A DNA stretch of 64,000 nt from Arthrobacter tumbae (GCF_016907495.1 NZ_JAFBCC010000001.1:744001-808000), one strand, 5' to 3'; positions 15,031-23,267 are shown, numbered from the stretch's first letter. Numbers and translations: made by a program. Notes: generated by a model not told the origin, from the letters alone.

Positions 15031-16598
15031 CGGGCGTCCTCCGCTGTGGTATCTGCGGTAATGGTGGTGTCGCTGGTAGGGGTGGTGGTGTGGTTCGGGG
15101 CGGGGTTGCCGATCGCCGCCCAGGCACTCGTTCCTTGAGTCAGCGAGGTGGTTTCATTCGCGGCGTGCGTGGTGGTGCGTTGGGTGGTGGCATTGAGGAT
15201 CGAGGCCAGGTCACCGTGGGCGAACCGGCCATGCAGCGCGGCGGTCCCGAGAGCCCGGTCCACGGCTGCGGTGCCGGCGATCTTCGCCAGGGTGACGGCT
15301 TCGGCCATTTTCACGTTCATCCGCTGCGCGCCGGTGGCGGCTGCTTCGATGAGCCAGGTCCGGGCGCCTTCCCCGAGGGCCAGGAACTCGGCCTCGTCAG
15401 CGGTGCGGGCCTTGACCGTGTAATCGCCCGGGATGCGGGTCCTGGTGCCGGGGAAATGCTCATCACAGATGGCCGGGCTGCCCGGGCGGGTACGGCGGTG
15501 TCGGGCGACTTCGACCGGACCGGCTGGCCCGTGGTGGACGATGATGATCTGCTCGCCGGGCCCGGTGCCGTGGGCGCGGACGAACACGCGGGCGCCGAGC
15601 AGGTGCGCGGGCACCGAGTACTGCCCGTTTTCGAAGGTCACCATGGGGGTGTTCTCCGGGACGGTGCGGGCGAGCCCGAACGCGACCGTATGCGCAGCAC
15701 CCGGGATCCGGTGCAACCGGGGTTGTTCCTCGGTGAGCATGGTCGCGGGTTTGCGCCGGGTAATCCGGTGTTCGCGCTGGTTCACATGATCCATGAACGC
15801 TTCGCACGCCTCCTCCAACTCGGTGAAAGTGCTGTAGTCGGTGCGGAGGTTGGTGTCTTTGGGTACGAGGTCGGCTTTGGCGAGTTTCACCGCGGCTTCG
15901 ACCCCGCCCTTGCTTGCCGGGTCCGCGGGCTGGCAGGTCAGCACCGTTACGCCGTAATGCCGGGCGAAGTCCAGGGTCTGCTGGTTCCTCACCGGGACCC
16001 CGGCGACATGGGCGGTGGTCACGGATTTCTCGTTATCGGTGAGCACATACGTCGGTGCCCCGCCCAGGATCCGGAAGCACCGGTCCAGGGCGGCGAACAC
16101 GCTCGGCGCGGTCCGGTCCTTGAGCGGAATCACGATCCGGAACCGGGACCAGGCCAGCCAGGCGACGAACAGGACGGTCTTCACCCCTCCGATGCGCGGG
16201 CCGTCGCCGAAGTCGTACTGCAACCACATCCCCGGCTCGGTGATCCACGGCCGGTGGACCCGGACGTGTCCGAGCCGCCACGCGGCTTTGACCTGAGCGA
16301 TGGCCCGCCGGGTGGAGCGCTCAGAGCCTTCATAGCCGAGGGCTACGAGCTTGTCGTGGGCTTTATCGGCGCGGATCCGGCCGTTGGATGTTTGGACCCA
16401 CTCCTCGATTTTGGGCAGGAACGGGTCGGTGACCCGGTCCCGGGCAGCGGGTTCGGCGATCGGGCGGCCGGCGTCGCGTGCCGCGACATGCTTGGCAACA
16501 GTGTGGTGCGAGCAGCCCGTGAGCTCCGCTGTTGCGCGCAGCGACCCGGTCAGGTCGTAGGCAGCAAGAATTTCCATGATTTCTCCGTCAGACTTCAT
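15027..16598 (-). CDS. istA: IS21-family transposase IstA
   Basis: 523 residues. An N-terminal helix-turn-helix (about 15-40, SLRATAELTGCSHHTVAKHV) is followed by a DDE catalytic core: Asp in LQYDFGDG (about 128), Asp in VLTDNEKS (about 188) and Glu in KGGVEAAVKLA (about 234). The C-terminal part has the beta-barrel-like and helical extensions usual for IstA. It cuts and joins the element's ends and works with IstB. Full length for the family and uninterrupted. Confidence 0.93.
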   Translation of the reverse strand: MKSDGEIMEILAAYDLTGSLRATAELTGCSHHTVAKHVAARDAGRPIAEPAARDRVTDPFLPKIEEWVQTSNGRIRADKAHDKLVALGYEGSERSTRRAIAQVKAAWRLGHVRVHRPWITEPGMWLQYDFGDGPRIGGVKTVLFVAWLAWSRFRIVIPLKDRTAPSVFAALDRCFRILGGAPTYVLTDNEKSVTTAHVAGVPVRNQQTLDFARHYGVTVLTCQPADPASKGGVEAAVKLAKADLVPKDTNLRTDYSTFTELEEACEAFMDHVNQREHRITRRKPATMLTEEQPRLHRIPGAAHTVAFGLARTVPENTPMVTFENGQYSVPAHLLGARVFVRAHGTGPGEQIIIVHHGPAGPVEVARHRRTRPGSPAICDEHFPGTRTRIPGDYTVKARTADEAEFLALGEGARTWLIEAAATGAQRMNVKMAEAVTLAKIAGTAAVDRALGTAALHGRFAHGDLASILNATTQRTTTHAANETTSLTQGTSAWAAIGNPAPNHTTTPTSDTTITADTTAEDAR

Positions 16599-16703
16599 AC
16601 AAGGGGTCTCTTCCTCGGTCAGGTTTGATGCGATTCGACACCGTCATCAAACCCCGGGAAGAGGCCCCGTACCGCTTAAGACGCGGTAGGAACAGTAAGG
16701 AAG

Positions 16704-16795
16704 TGGGCAGATCTCATGGCCACCGGTGGGCAGTTTTACTGGCCGTCAGTGGGCACTTTCGTGGCCGCCTATGGGCAGTTTTTCATGGCCGCTAA
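16704..16795. repeat. IS21 end: multiple terminal repeats (istA side)
   Basis: Inverted counterparts of the units at 14117-14206, for example GGGCAGTTTTACTGGCC and GGGCAGTTTTTCATGGCC, lying upstream of istA and probably overlapping its promoter. Confidence 0.8.
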
Positions 16796-16797
16796 CA

Positions 16798-16803
16798 GCG
16801 GTA
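16798..16803. repeat. Target-site duplication of the IS21 element (right copy)
   Basis: GCGGTA, matching 14104-14109. Confidence 0.7.
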
Positions 16804-16871
16804 ACCGTCCAGCGCCGGGGTCACTGCACCGGCGACGTTCGCACACAATGACAGAACAAGGCGTGCGCTGA

Positions 16872-17030
16872 CTATTTCTTGGACCCTTGGTCGACGCCCT
16901 CGTGGGACGACCGCAAGCCGTGTTTCACGGCTAATCGAATGATCCAGTACAGGACAAAGGCAACAACTGCGATCAAAAGAATCCACAGAACGAGCATGAC
17001 AATAACGAAATCGATCTCACCAACCTGCAC
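16872..17030 (-). CDS. Small single-pass membrane protein (52 aa)
   Basis: A GTG start at 17030 is supported by GGGGGA eight bases upstream. The product begins VQVGEIDFVIVMLVLWILLI, so one long hydrophobic helix (about residues 7-30) is followed by a short basic/acidic tail ending HEGVDQGSKK. A small membrane peptide of unknown role. The IS21 element lies just beyond its stop. Confidence 0.6.
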   Translation of the reverse strand: MQVGEIDFVIVMLVLWILLIAVVAFVLYWIIRLAVKHGLRSSHEGVDQGSKK

Positions 17031-17092
17031 TAGCTTCCCCCAAAGACGAGACTGAGATGATCGCTACAGACTACCCAAGCCCAGTGCTCGAA

Positions 17093-17104
17093 CGGTGAGG
17101 GATC
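17093..17104 (+). repeat. Cassette-boundary repeat, copy 12
   Basis: CGGTGAGGGATC followed by GG. The context CGAACGGTGAGGGATCGG nearly equals that of copy 11 (GCGAACGGTAAGGGATCGG), so similarity here extends beyond the core. It lies 10 bases from the stop of the next - strand gene. Confidence 0.8.
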
Positions 17105-17114
17105 GGACACGGAC

Positions 17115-17402
17115 TTACTCACGCGGGCTCTTCTTGTCATCGGAGTCTGAGGAAGGCGTTTCTTCGCCATCATCATCAAAGTAGTAGTACGTCGTCTCGG
17201 AGGCTTTCTTGCCCAACAGTTTCTCGCGATGTCTCTCGGTTTCTTCCGAGTACTTGGCACTCCATTCAAAGCCCAAGTCGCATACAAAGACAACGGCTAG
17301 CCCGAGCGAAACCCCGATGAGTACATCCCAGTTTTTCAGGAAGAAGCTGATTACCCCAGCCTCGAGGAGCAGACCAACGGCGGCGTATATGTACAGTTTC
17401 AC
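17115..17402 (-). CDS. Small membrane protein (95 aa)
   Basis: From ATG 17402: two closely spaced transmembrane segments (about residues 4-21 and 26-45), then a charged cytoplasmic tail rich in Glu/Lys with YYYFDDDGEETPSSDSDDKK. The hairpin topology and the acidic tail are the only recognisable features. It is the only gene between repeat copies 12 and 13. Confidence 0.65.
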   Translation of the reverse strand: MKLYIYAAVGLLLEAGVISFFLKNWDVLIGVSLGLAVVFVCDLGFEWSAKYSEETERHREKLLGKKASETTYYYFDDDGEETPSSDSDDKKSPRE

Positions 17403-17499
17403 TCGGCCTCGATCCGAAAGCTGCTTCTTCCCACAATGCAGTTTCTACAGCACCACTTTGGACCGTTGAGCCTCGAAGGATCTATGGATCACCTCGGTT

Positions 17500-17511
17500 C
17501 GGTGAGCGATC
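17500..17511 (+). repeat. Cassette-boundary repeat, copy 13 (one mismatch)
   Basis: CGGTGAGCGATC, one mismatch in the core, located between divergent genes, 38 bases before the ATG at 17549. Confidence 0.55.
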
Positions 17512-17548
17512 GGTTCTCGACTGCGGGTGGGGATGTAAGGATGAGCTG

Positions 17549-18616
17549 ATGAACACTCCTTCACAGTTGCTTCTCGATGGGCCTCGCGGGAGACGTCTGT
17601 GTTTGGAGCTCGCGATGGAGCTAGACCCTGACATCAGGCAGAGCGCTTTCCGGCTGGCGCACAGCCTCGATCCGGCAAGCGGAACATCAAGGGTCCTGAT
17701 AGCAGCCGATACTGGGCAACCCGCCGCACCGTTCCTCAACTGGTCCCCGGCCGAGCTGGCAGCAGCAATCGTTTCACTCGACTTGGCTCATATCGGTGCT
17801 GGTGCGCTCAACGCCGCTCTGCAACGGTCAGTAGAGGCGGCGCGGTACTGGCAGGAACCAGACGGAGAAGACATACTCGCTGGACTTCCTGAAGTACGCG
17901 AAGCCTTCGCACCTATCGCGGATAAGATCTTGGCCCTGCCGTCGATGCAATGGCTCCGCGAGCCACGCCACATCGAACAATGGGCCATCGACTGGCGATC
18001 AGCTGACGACCCGGCCCCGTTGCCGCGTGCACCCCGGCAAGCACTATCGAAATGGGCGCAGGACGAGCGTGCGGAAGAACTGCGTGCCTCTCGGGACCGC
18101 CCGCAAGATCCACACGCCAACTGGTCCGGAACCTGGTGGTCAGTACCGCGCGGCACCATCAGCACTGTGGGGCAGATCCCGGCAGGTTTGAGCCTCATCG
18201 AGGATTCTTTGGGATGGGAGCAGGCAACCGTTATCGCTGTCCGCGGGATTGGCGCAACGTATGAGATCCGCACCGCAGATGACTGGGTAGCACTGTGCCG
18301 GAAGTACCCGCTGGAAGGTACCGCCTCACGCCGACACGACTGGTACCGGACAACTGGTCGGAACGGCCGCTGGGTCCTCCCGGACTGGGAGCGAGTGGCC
18401 GATGAATGGGACGCCGTGCACCTGACAGGCTTGGGTTACCTCAGCAGCGCTGGCCGGGCCCTTCCCGTTGATTCCGACACGTCATCGGTTATCGCCGGCT
18501 GGGACCCAGACCGCACATTCTGGCTCACAGACGTGGCTCGAGAATGGGAGACACCACGGCAGGCATGGCACCGCCCCTCACCTCAAGAAGAGTCCTGGAC
18601 GCAACTTCCGACATAA
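17549..18616 (+). CDS. Conserved hypothetical protein (355 aa)
   Basis: A soluble Trp-rich protein from ATG 17549. The C-terminal third has a strongly patterned segment, RKYPLEGTASRRHDWYRTTG then GRWVLPDWERVADEWDAVHL and LTGLGYLSSAGRALPV, ending with AGWDPDRTFWL. I recall this as an uncharacterised domain widespread in actinobacteria, often near secreted-toxin or immunity genes; no function is established and no search was possible. The N-terminal half is helical. It fills exactly the segment between repeat copies 13 and 14. Confidence 0.8.
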   Translation: MNTPSQLLLDGPRGRRLCLELAMELDPDIRQSAFRLAHSLDPASGTSRVLIAADTGQPAAPFLNWSPAELAAAIVSLDLAHIGAGALNAALQRSVEAARYWQEPDGEDILAGLPEVREAFAPIADKILALPSMQWLREPRHIEQWAIDWRSADDPAPLPRAPRQALSKWAQDERAEELRASRDRPQDPHANWSGTWWSVPRGTISTVGQIPAGLSLIEDSLGWEQATVIAVRGIGATYEIRTADDWVALCRKYPLEGTASRRHDWYRTTGRNGRWVLPDWERVADEWDAVHLTGLGYLSSAGRALPVDSDTSSVIAGWDPDRTFWLTDVAREWETPRQAWHRPSPQEESWTQLPT

Positions 18617-18637
18617 CCGAGGCGCGACGGTATGCCC

Positions 18638-18648
18638 GCTGAGGGATC
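18638..18648 (+). repeat. Cassette-boundary repeat, copy 14
   Basis: GCTGAGGGATC, 21 bases after the preceding stop. Same variant as copies 2 and 6. The following 197 bases up to 18845 hold no gene that I can support. Confidence 0.75.
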
Positions 18649-18845
18649 CGCTCGTCTCGGGTTGCCCGACTGTAACGGTGACGTTGCGTATCTCCGGTTT
18701 CCTCGGCGTTGAGAGGTCCGGTTGGTAGCGTGACGTCATGGGGATTCGCACTCGGTCGGCCAGCTCACTGGCTTGAAGCCTTGGTGATTGTGCCTTTTAT
18801 ATAGAGAGCGTCCCCTTTGTGATCGTAGGCGACTAGGAGAGTGCG

Positions 18846-19034
18846 ATGGCTAGGTCAGTGCGAATCATTGGTTTGGTGGTGATGGTTGTATCTTTGGCCG
18901 TCCTAGCAGTTTGGCAGTGGCTTCCAGCCCTGTTCTTCTTTCCGGCAGGGGCCGCCATGCTGCTATGGAATGGTCACGAGTTCTCACTTCATCCGAACAC
19001 GAGCGGTTCTTCTAACGAGTCACCGCGAAGTTGA
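18846..19034 (+). CDS. Small two-pass membrane protein (62 aa)
   Basis: ATG 18846 with GGAGAG six bases upstream. Two adjacent hydrophobic helices (about residues 7-23 and 26-43) precede a polar Ser-rich tail. Function unknown. The next gene begins within a few bases of its stop, so they are probably co-expressed. Confidence 0.6.
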   Translation: MARSVRIIGLVVMVVSLAVLAVWQWLPALFFFPAGAAMLLWNGHEFSLHPNTSGSSNESPRS

Positions 19035-19051
19035 ACGCGGTAAGGCCAGTC

Positions 19052-19330
19052 ATGTGGGACAGCACAATCGCCGTTTCGTCCGGATCGCCAGCTATCGGAG
19101 GGATCATCGGATTCGCGATACTCCTGATTATCATCGGGGGCATCCTCGTCAGGTTGGTCATCGCCATATTTCGCCGGGGAAAGAACGAAGTCAAGAAGGA
19201 TGTACTCGGGCCGGTCTTCAAGTCCGGTGGAGTCCAGTCCGAACTCTATGGCTTCAAACCGACGGAAGCTCAAGACTTGCAGCCAAAAAAACGCCGCTCC
19301 GAATCTAACGACTCAGGCCGAAGGACGTAG
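19052..19330 (+). CDS. Small membrane protein (92 aa)
   Basis: ATG 19052 with TAAGG upstream; a TTG at 19031 that overlaps the previous stop is an alternative. One long hydrophobic segment (about residues 15-39) follows a short Ser/Gly-rich N-terminus, and a basic cytoplasmic tail follows (FRRGKNEVKKDV ... LQPKKRR). Probably a single-pass protein. Function unknown; last gene before the final boundary repeat. Confidence 0.6.
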   Translation: MWDSTIAVSSGSPAIGGIIGFAILLIIIGGILVRLVIAIFRRGKNEVKKDVLGPVFKSGGVQSELYGFKPTEAQDLQPKKRRSESNDSGRRT

Positions 19331-19384
19331 CCTGCGGATGCTCGTGCCGGTTTCGCACTCTCCCGGCCGACGCAGGGTGAGTGG

Positions 19385-19395
19385 GGTGAGGGATC
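19385..19395 (+). repeat. Cassette-boundary repeat, copy 15 (last)
   Basis: GGTGAGGGATC, exact 11-base core, between the convergent ends of the membrane protein gene (19330) and the DUF4166 gene (19422). No further exact copy was found to the end of the window. Confidence 0.75.
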
Positions 19396-19421
19396 GACTC
19401 GTACGGGAAAAGGCCTCGGCG

Positions 19422-20102
19422 TTAATTGCGGATCTCTTCTCTGACCGGTTGGAGGTGTTCTGGGAACCCTCCCTCGATCAGTGTCGGGTAGGTGCACGTG
19501 AATTCGCCCTGGTATCCGAATAAGAACCCGAAGATGGGGTTCCATACCTGCATCTGAATAGTAAAAACTTCTCGGGCGTCGTCGTAGCCCTCGTAGAGGT
19601 CTGCGGTGCCGGTAAGGCTCGTCGGAATTCTGAAACCCAGGACTCCCTCGTAGAAGTGTTGAGCAGTGGACTGCAGATGCAGTGATCCGCCTGCTGTCAC
19701 ATCGAGCAGTAGGTCTGTGGCCAGATGCTGGTGGGTCCCCAGGTAGTCCACGATCAGCCCTGATTCCGGGTTGTAAATCATGGTCGCGTCGAATCGGCGC
19801 TGCTTAGACTCTGAGATTTTGAGCGTTCTCACGAATGTGACTGTCGGCCGGCCGAAACCGTCCACGTAGGGGTAGTTCTCGATCGTGAAGGAGATGTCGT
19901 TGCCCTGCTCCGGAAACAGGATGTTCCGGTATGCGCCCAGGCGTAGGAAGGGGCTCGTCCACCATGCCCGACGCATTCGGGAGAATGTTCCGGATCCCAC
20001 GCATGCGAAGCCAGCTTCAGCGTCGACCCTGAATCGCTGCTGGAGCATGGGGTGTAGACGGTCGAATTCCTTCCCGAGCGCTAATTCAAAGATTGAACTC
20101 AC
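19422..20102 (-). CDS. DUF4166 domain-containing protein
   Basis: I start it at GTG 20102, which overlaps the upstream stop by four bases (GTGA); the longer open frame upstream lies over another gene. The 226 residues begin VSSIFELALGKEFDRLHPMLQQRF and contain the pattern of DUF4166 (LHPMLQQRF, then the beta-rich FTIENYPYVDGFGRPTV and the end GFPEHLQPVREEI). This domain often accompanies SRPBCC or oxidoreductase genes and its function is unknown. Translation is probably coupled to the frameshifted SRPBCC gene. Confidence 0.75.
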   Translation of the reverse strand: MSSIFELALGKEFDRLHPMLQQRFRVDAEAGFACVGSGTFSRMRRAWWTSPFLRLGAYRNILFPEQGNDISFTIENYPYVDGFGRPTVTFVRTLKISESKQRRFDATMIYNPESGLIVDYLGTHQHLATDLLLDVTAGGSLHLQSTAQHFYEGVLGFRIPTSLTGTADLYEGYDDAREVFTIQMQVWNPIFGFLFGYQGEFTCTYPTLIEGGFPEHLQPVREEIRN

Positions 20103-20943
20103 AGCTTGCTCCTTCCGCGCACTGTGTTTGCCTTCGCTGGAGGCTCCAGGTCGGCAAGAGCCGCCGGCGCCAGAGCGGCACCCGCATCGGGTGCTTGGCG
20201 TAAGCATCGCCCCGCCCTTGGGACTGTCGTGTGTGCTGGTGTTAACCAGGCGGCCAGCGCTACCCCCACGCCCACTACTTTCGCCGCGACAGAAACTCGC
20301 CCTTCCAAAGGGTGAAGTGTGAGGATGCCGGCCGTAAGGAGGCCGCAGGCTCGGGCTGCTGCGTCGATGATCCAGCGTCTGCGGGACTTCTGAGGTTCCA
20401 GGCCTGATTCTGCCCATATCCGCAGACGGTCAAAGCTCAACGCTGTCGCCCAACCCAGCGCCGGACGGGTGAAAGGAGTGTCCAGAAGCCTCCCGAGGGC
20501 ACCCACCCCCGGCTGATAGTTGTACCCCGTGATGAAGCGCAGTCCGTCATCGGTGGGAATGTACCGCCAGTAACCCGAGCCCTGCCCGATGGGTGAGAGC
20601 GCGTCCTCGGTGTCGAACTTCAACACCGAGGTTGCTTGGCCATCGGCGCGATACCTGTGCCCCAGCGACGTCCCGGTGCCATGAATCGTATGGAAGGGAA
20701 GGTGGAATTCGTAGCGGAAACGGTTGTCCCCAGGGCGCTGCGGTCGATCGGAACTATCCGCGAAAACCGCAGATCCCATCGCGGATGCGAATCGGAATCC
20801 TGACTTAGCTGCCATACCCGTTCCATTGATGACCGGATGGCGATTTCAACGTAAATCGGCTTGCCCTTTTCAGCTGCCGGAGCAGTCAACGTGTTCCCCA
20901 CTCCAGAAGCATAAGTTGCGGACACAACATAGAGCAGCAGCAC
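20099..20943 (-). pseudogene. SRPBCC-family protein with C-terminal membrane part, frameshifted
   Basis: Two overlapping frames together make one SRPBCC protein. The 5' frame (20943 downwards) reads KGKPIYVEIAIRSSMERVW then HPRWDLRFSRI, the normal N-terminus. The 3' frame continues RFRYEFHLPF, then SGYWRYIPTDDGLRF and GWATALSFDRLRIWAE, with a hydrophobic C-terminal segment. The switch lies near 20755-20765 and needs one inserted base, so this is an indel or a sequencing error. Family members bind hydrophobic ligands. The start is unclear, with several in-frame TTG/GTG codons. Confidence 0.7.
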
Positions 20944-20996
20944 ACCTGCACGCTCCCGTCCGCGAGGGTCCTTGACGGTGCTGCTAGCCTCCTTGC

Positions 20997-22559
20997 ATGG
21001 GGAATGATGCGGCGAAGTTCGTCAGTAATTTCGGCGCCATGGTCAGGCTTGTGCAGTCGGCGCAACCTACCTCCGAGAATGGTCGGGAATTGGTCAATGC
21101 CTTGGCTGCCCACCTCGGCGTTCCACCGTCGTCCCTTCCTCTGGTCGTTGAGGAAGTGCCTGTTCACCGGTTGGTGGACGCGGATATCATCCTCGCCTCG
21201 CTCGTGGGTGAGAACAGCACGCTGACTGGCATCGGCGGCGGTGACCAGCGGCACCATATGTCCTTGAGCGACATGGTCCAGCAGTCCGACATGTATCCAA
21301 ACTTTCCGCTCTCGCAGCCTGACTACGCTAATCTGCCAGTCGGTCCTGACGAGCAACGACAGACTGTTGCGCTCGGTCTGCGCCTCTTTCACCACAACGG
21401 CGAACCGATCGCACTCCTGCAGCGCAAGGCGGAACCCCGATATGGCCGGCAGTTCGCTTCACTGGAAGTGCTCTGTGCGGATGCGGCGGTCACAGCGGAT
21501 TTTCTCGCCGTATTTCGGCGCCGCATGCAGAGCGAAAGCATCCTGAAAGGACAAATACTGTCCTTCACTGTCGAGGAGTTCGGTCCCAGTAGCGCGGGCG
21601 TAACATTCCACCGGCGGCCGGATCTGACGAGGGCCCAGATCGTGTTGCCTGACGGTCTCCTCGCCAGGATTAGCGAGCATGCCCTCGGAATTGCCGCTCA
21701 TAAGAAGGAACTGGTCGCAGCCGGACAACATCTCAAGCGGGGGATCCTGCTGTACGGTCCGCCCGGTACCGGCAAGACACACACTGTCCGTTACTTATTG
21801 GGCGCCAGCCCGGGGACAACGGCCATCATCTTGTCCGGAGGCACGCTCGCCCATGTGGGTGAGGCAGCCCGGATGGCACGAGCTCTTCAACCGTCCATCG
21901 TGGTGCTTGAAGATTGTGACCTCATTGCGGAAGACCGCAGCTTCGGCCATGGCCCGCAACCCCTGCTCTTCGAAGTGCTGGATGCCATGGACGGCCTCGA
22001 TGATGATGCGGACGTCACGTTCGTGCTCACGACCAATCGTGTGGTCATGCTCGAACGCGCTCTTGCGCAGCGTCCCGGCCGTGTGGACCTTGCTGTCGAG
22101 ATTCCGCTTCCAGATGAGGGTGAACGCGCCGCCCTGTTGCAGCTTTACGCACCGCGGGAAACGTTCAGCCCGGAAGCGGTCCACGCGGCAGCAGTAGGAA
22201 CTGAGGGAACGACGGCCTCTTTCACGAAAGAACTCGTTCGCCGTGCCGTGCTTGCTGCAGCGTCTGATGCGACCCCCTTGAGCGACGCTCACCTACTAGT
22301 CGCGGTGAATGAGTTGATGGCAGACAGTGCCGTCCTCACCCGCAGCCTGCTGGGTAGCAACTCTCAACTGGCCAAAGACGGACCGGGGCAAGATAGCAGT
22401 TCGTCCTTCGGGTATCGTCCTCATGCGGAGCACTATTCCGGGTCCTTTGCGCCGGCGTATAGCTCAACCATGTCTGTGACTTTTGACGACCATCAAGATG
22501 CAACGGAGGCTCATCACCCACAACCTGATGTCGTCGACCGCAAGAGCGAGGATTCGTGA
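20997..22559 (+). CDS. AAA+ ATPase of the CDC48/FtsH-like class
   Basis: 520 residues. After a roughly 230-residue N-terminal region without a known fold comes one AAA+ domain: Walker A GPPGTGKT (about 253-260), Walker B IVVLEDCDLIAED (about 300-312), a sensor segment VTFVLTTNRV and the arginine-finger region AQRPGRVDLAVEI. The last 70 residues are Ser/His/Asp-rich and probably disordered. Such proteins use ATP to remodel or unfold partners; there is no protease domain here. The stop overlaps the methyltransferase start by four bases, so the two are coupled. Confidence 0.85.
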   Translation: MGNDAAKFVSNFGAMVRLVQSAQPTSENGRELVNALAAHLGVPPSSLPLVVEEVPVHRLVDADIILASLVGENSTLTGIGGGDQRHHMSLSDMVQQSDMYPNFPLSQPDYANLPVGPDEQRQTVALGLRLFHHNGEPIALLQRKAEPRYGRQFASLEVLCADAAVTADFLAVFRRRMQSESILKGQILSFTVEEFGPSSAGVTFHRRPDLTRAQIVLPDGLLARISEHALGIAAHKKELVAAGQHLKRGILLYGPPGTGKTHTVRYLLGASPGTTAIILSGGTLAHVGEAARMARALQPSIVVLEDCDLIAEDRSFGHGPQPLLFEVLDAMDGLDDDADVTFVLTTNRVVMLERALAQRPGRVDLAVEIPLPDEGERAALLQLYAPRETFSPEAVHAAAVGTEGTTASFTKELVRRAVLAAASDATPLSDAHLLVAVNELMADSAVLTRSLLGSNSQLAKDGPGQDSSSSFGYRPHAEHYSGSFAPAYSSTMSVTFDDHQDATEAHHPQPDVVDRKSEDS

Positions 22560-23263
22560 AAGCCGACCTCTATGACAGTTTCGCCGAGAGCTACTCGATG
22601 GAAAACGAGTCCAGCCTCCTCAACGCCTACTACGAACGGCCGGCGATGATTGACCTCGCCGGCGACGTCGACGGCCACCGGATCCTTGATGCAGGGTGCG
22701 GCTCCGGGCCGCTGTCCGCGGAGCTGAGCGCGAAGGGCGCCATTCTGACCGGTTTCGATTCCAGCTCCGCGATGCTCGAACTGGCACGGCAGCGCTTGGG
22801 CAGGACAGCGGACCTGTGCCTGGCCGACCTTAGTAAGCCGCTTCCTTACGCCGATGATTCTTTCGACGATGTTGTCTCGTCCTTGGTTCTGCACTATCTG
22901 GAGGACTGGTCAGCACCGCTTGCCGAACTGCGACGAGTGCTGAAGCCCGGGGGTCGCCTGATCCTGTCGGTCAACCACCCCACGGTGAGCGTGGTCACCC
23001 ACCCAACCGAGGACTACTTCGCCATCCGGGAGTACTCGGAGGACTATGAGTTCAATGGCGAGCCTGCGGTCCTGACCTTCTGGCACCGGCCACTCCACGC
23101 GATGATCAACGCCTTCACATCGGCGGGATACCGTATAGCCCGTGTGAGCGAACCAGAGCCGTCTCCCGACACTCCACGCGAACTCCTTCCGCCGCGCATC
23201 CTCAATGGCGAGAAGACGGCGTTCTTGTCTTTCATCTTCTTTGTCCTCGAAGCTGGCGACTGA
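22556..23263 (+). CDS. Class I SAM-dependent methyltransferase
   Basis: 235 residues from GTG 22556. The SAM-binding motif I is ILDAGCGSGPLS (about residues 42-53), then an acidic strand end TGFDSSSAM, motif II/III DDSFDDVVSSLVLHYLEDW and LRRVLKPGGRLILS (post-motif), all typical of the Methyltransf_11/25 group. It should methylate a small molecule. It overlaps the AAA+ gene by four bases and lies four bases before the epimerase gene, so the three form one operon. Confidence 0.88.
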   Translation: MKADLYDSFAESYSMENESSLLNAYYERPAMIDLAGDVDGHRILDAGCGSGPLSAELSAKGAILTGFDSSSAMLELARQRLGRTADLCLADLSKPLPYADDSFDDVVSSLVLHYLEDWSAPLAELRRVLKPGGRLILSVNHPTVSVVTHPTEDYFAIREYSEDYEFNGEPAVLTFWHRPLHAMINAFTSAGYRIARVSEPEPSPDTPRELLPPRILNGEKTAFLSFIFFVLEAGD

Positions 23264-23267
23264 CCAC

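Larger units (their letters stand above)
14110..16797 (-). mobile_element. IS21-family insertion sequence, apparently intact
   Basis: A 2688-bp element with TGT...ACA ends. The ends TGTCAATGGCCATTAGTT (left) and TGTTAGCGGCCATGAAAA (reverse complement of right) are imperfect inverted repeats. Each end carries about four copies of a unit like GGCCAGTAAAACTGCCC spaced about 23 bases apart, the multiple transposase-binding sites expected of IS21. It encodes istA and istB on the - strand with no disruptions and has a matching target duplication, so it is probably recent and possibly active. Confidence 0.9.

Noticed and set aside
15090..16628. Long + strand frame opposite istA (512 codons)
   Set aside because: Antisense shadow of a clear transposase; Gly/Arg/Pro-rich with no domain.
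908..19395. Classical integron with attC sites
   Set aside because: No GTTRRRY/RYYYAAC core pair around the repeats and no IntI-type integrase in the window; genes lie on both strands.
908..19395. The repeat as an ordinary transcription terminator
   Set aside because: Most copies are single-armed with no stem and no T-run, and orientation is constant regardless of gene direction.
1..20000. CRISPR array
   Set aside because: Repeats are 11-13 bases and hundreds of bases apart with genes between; no cas genes.
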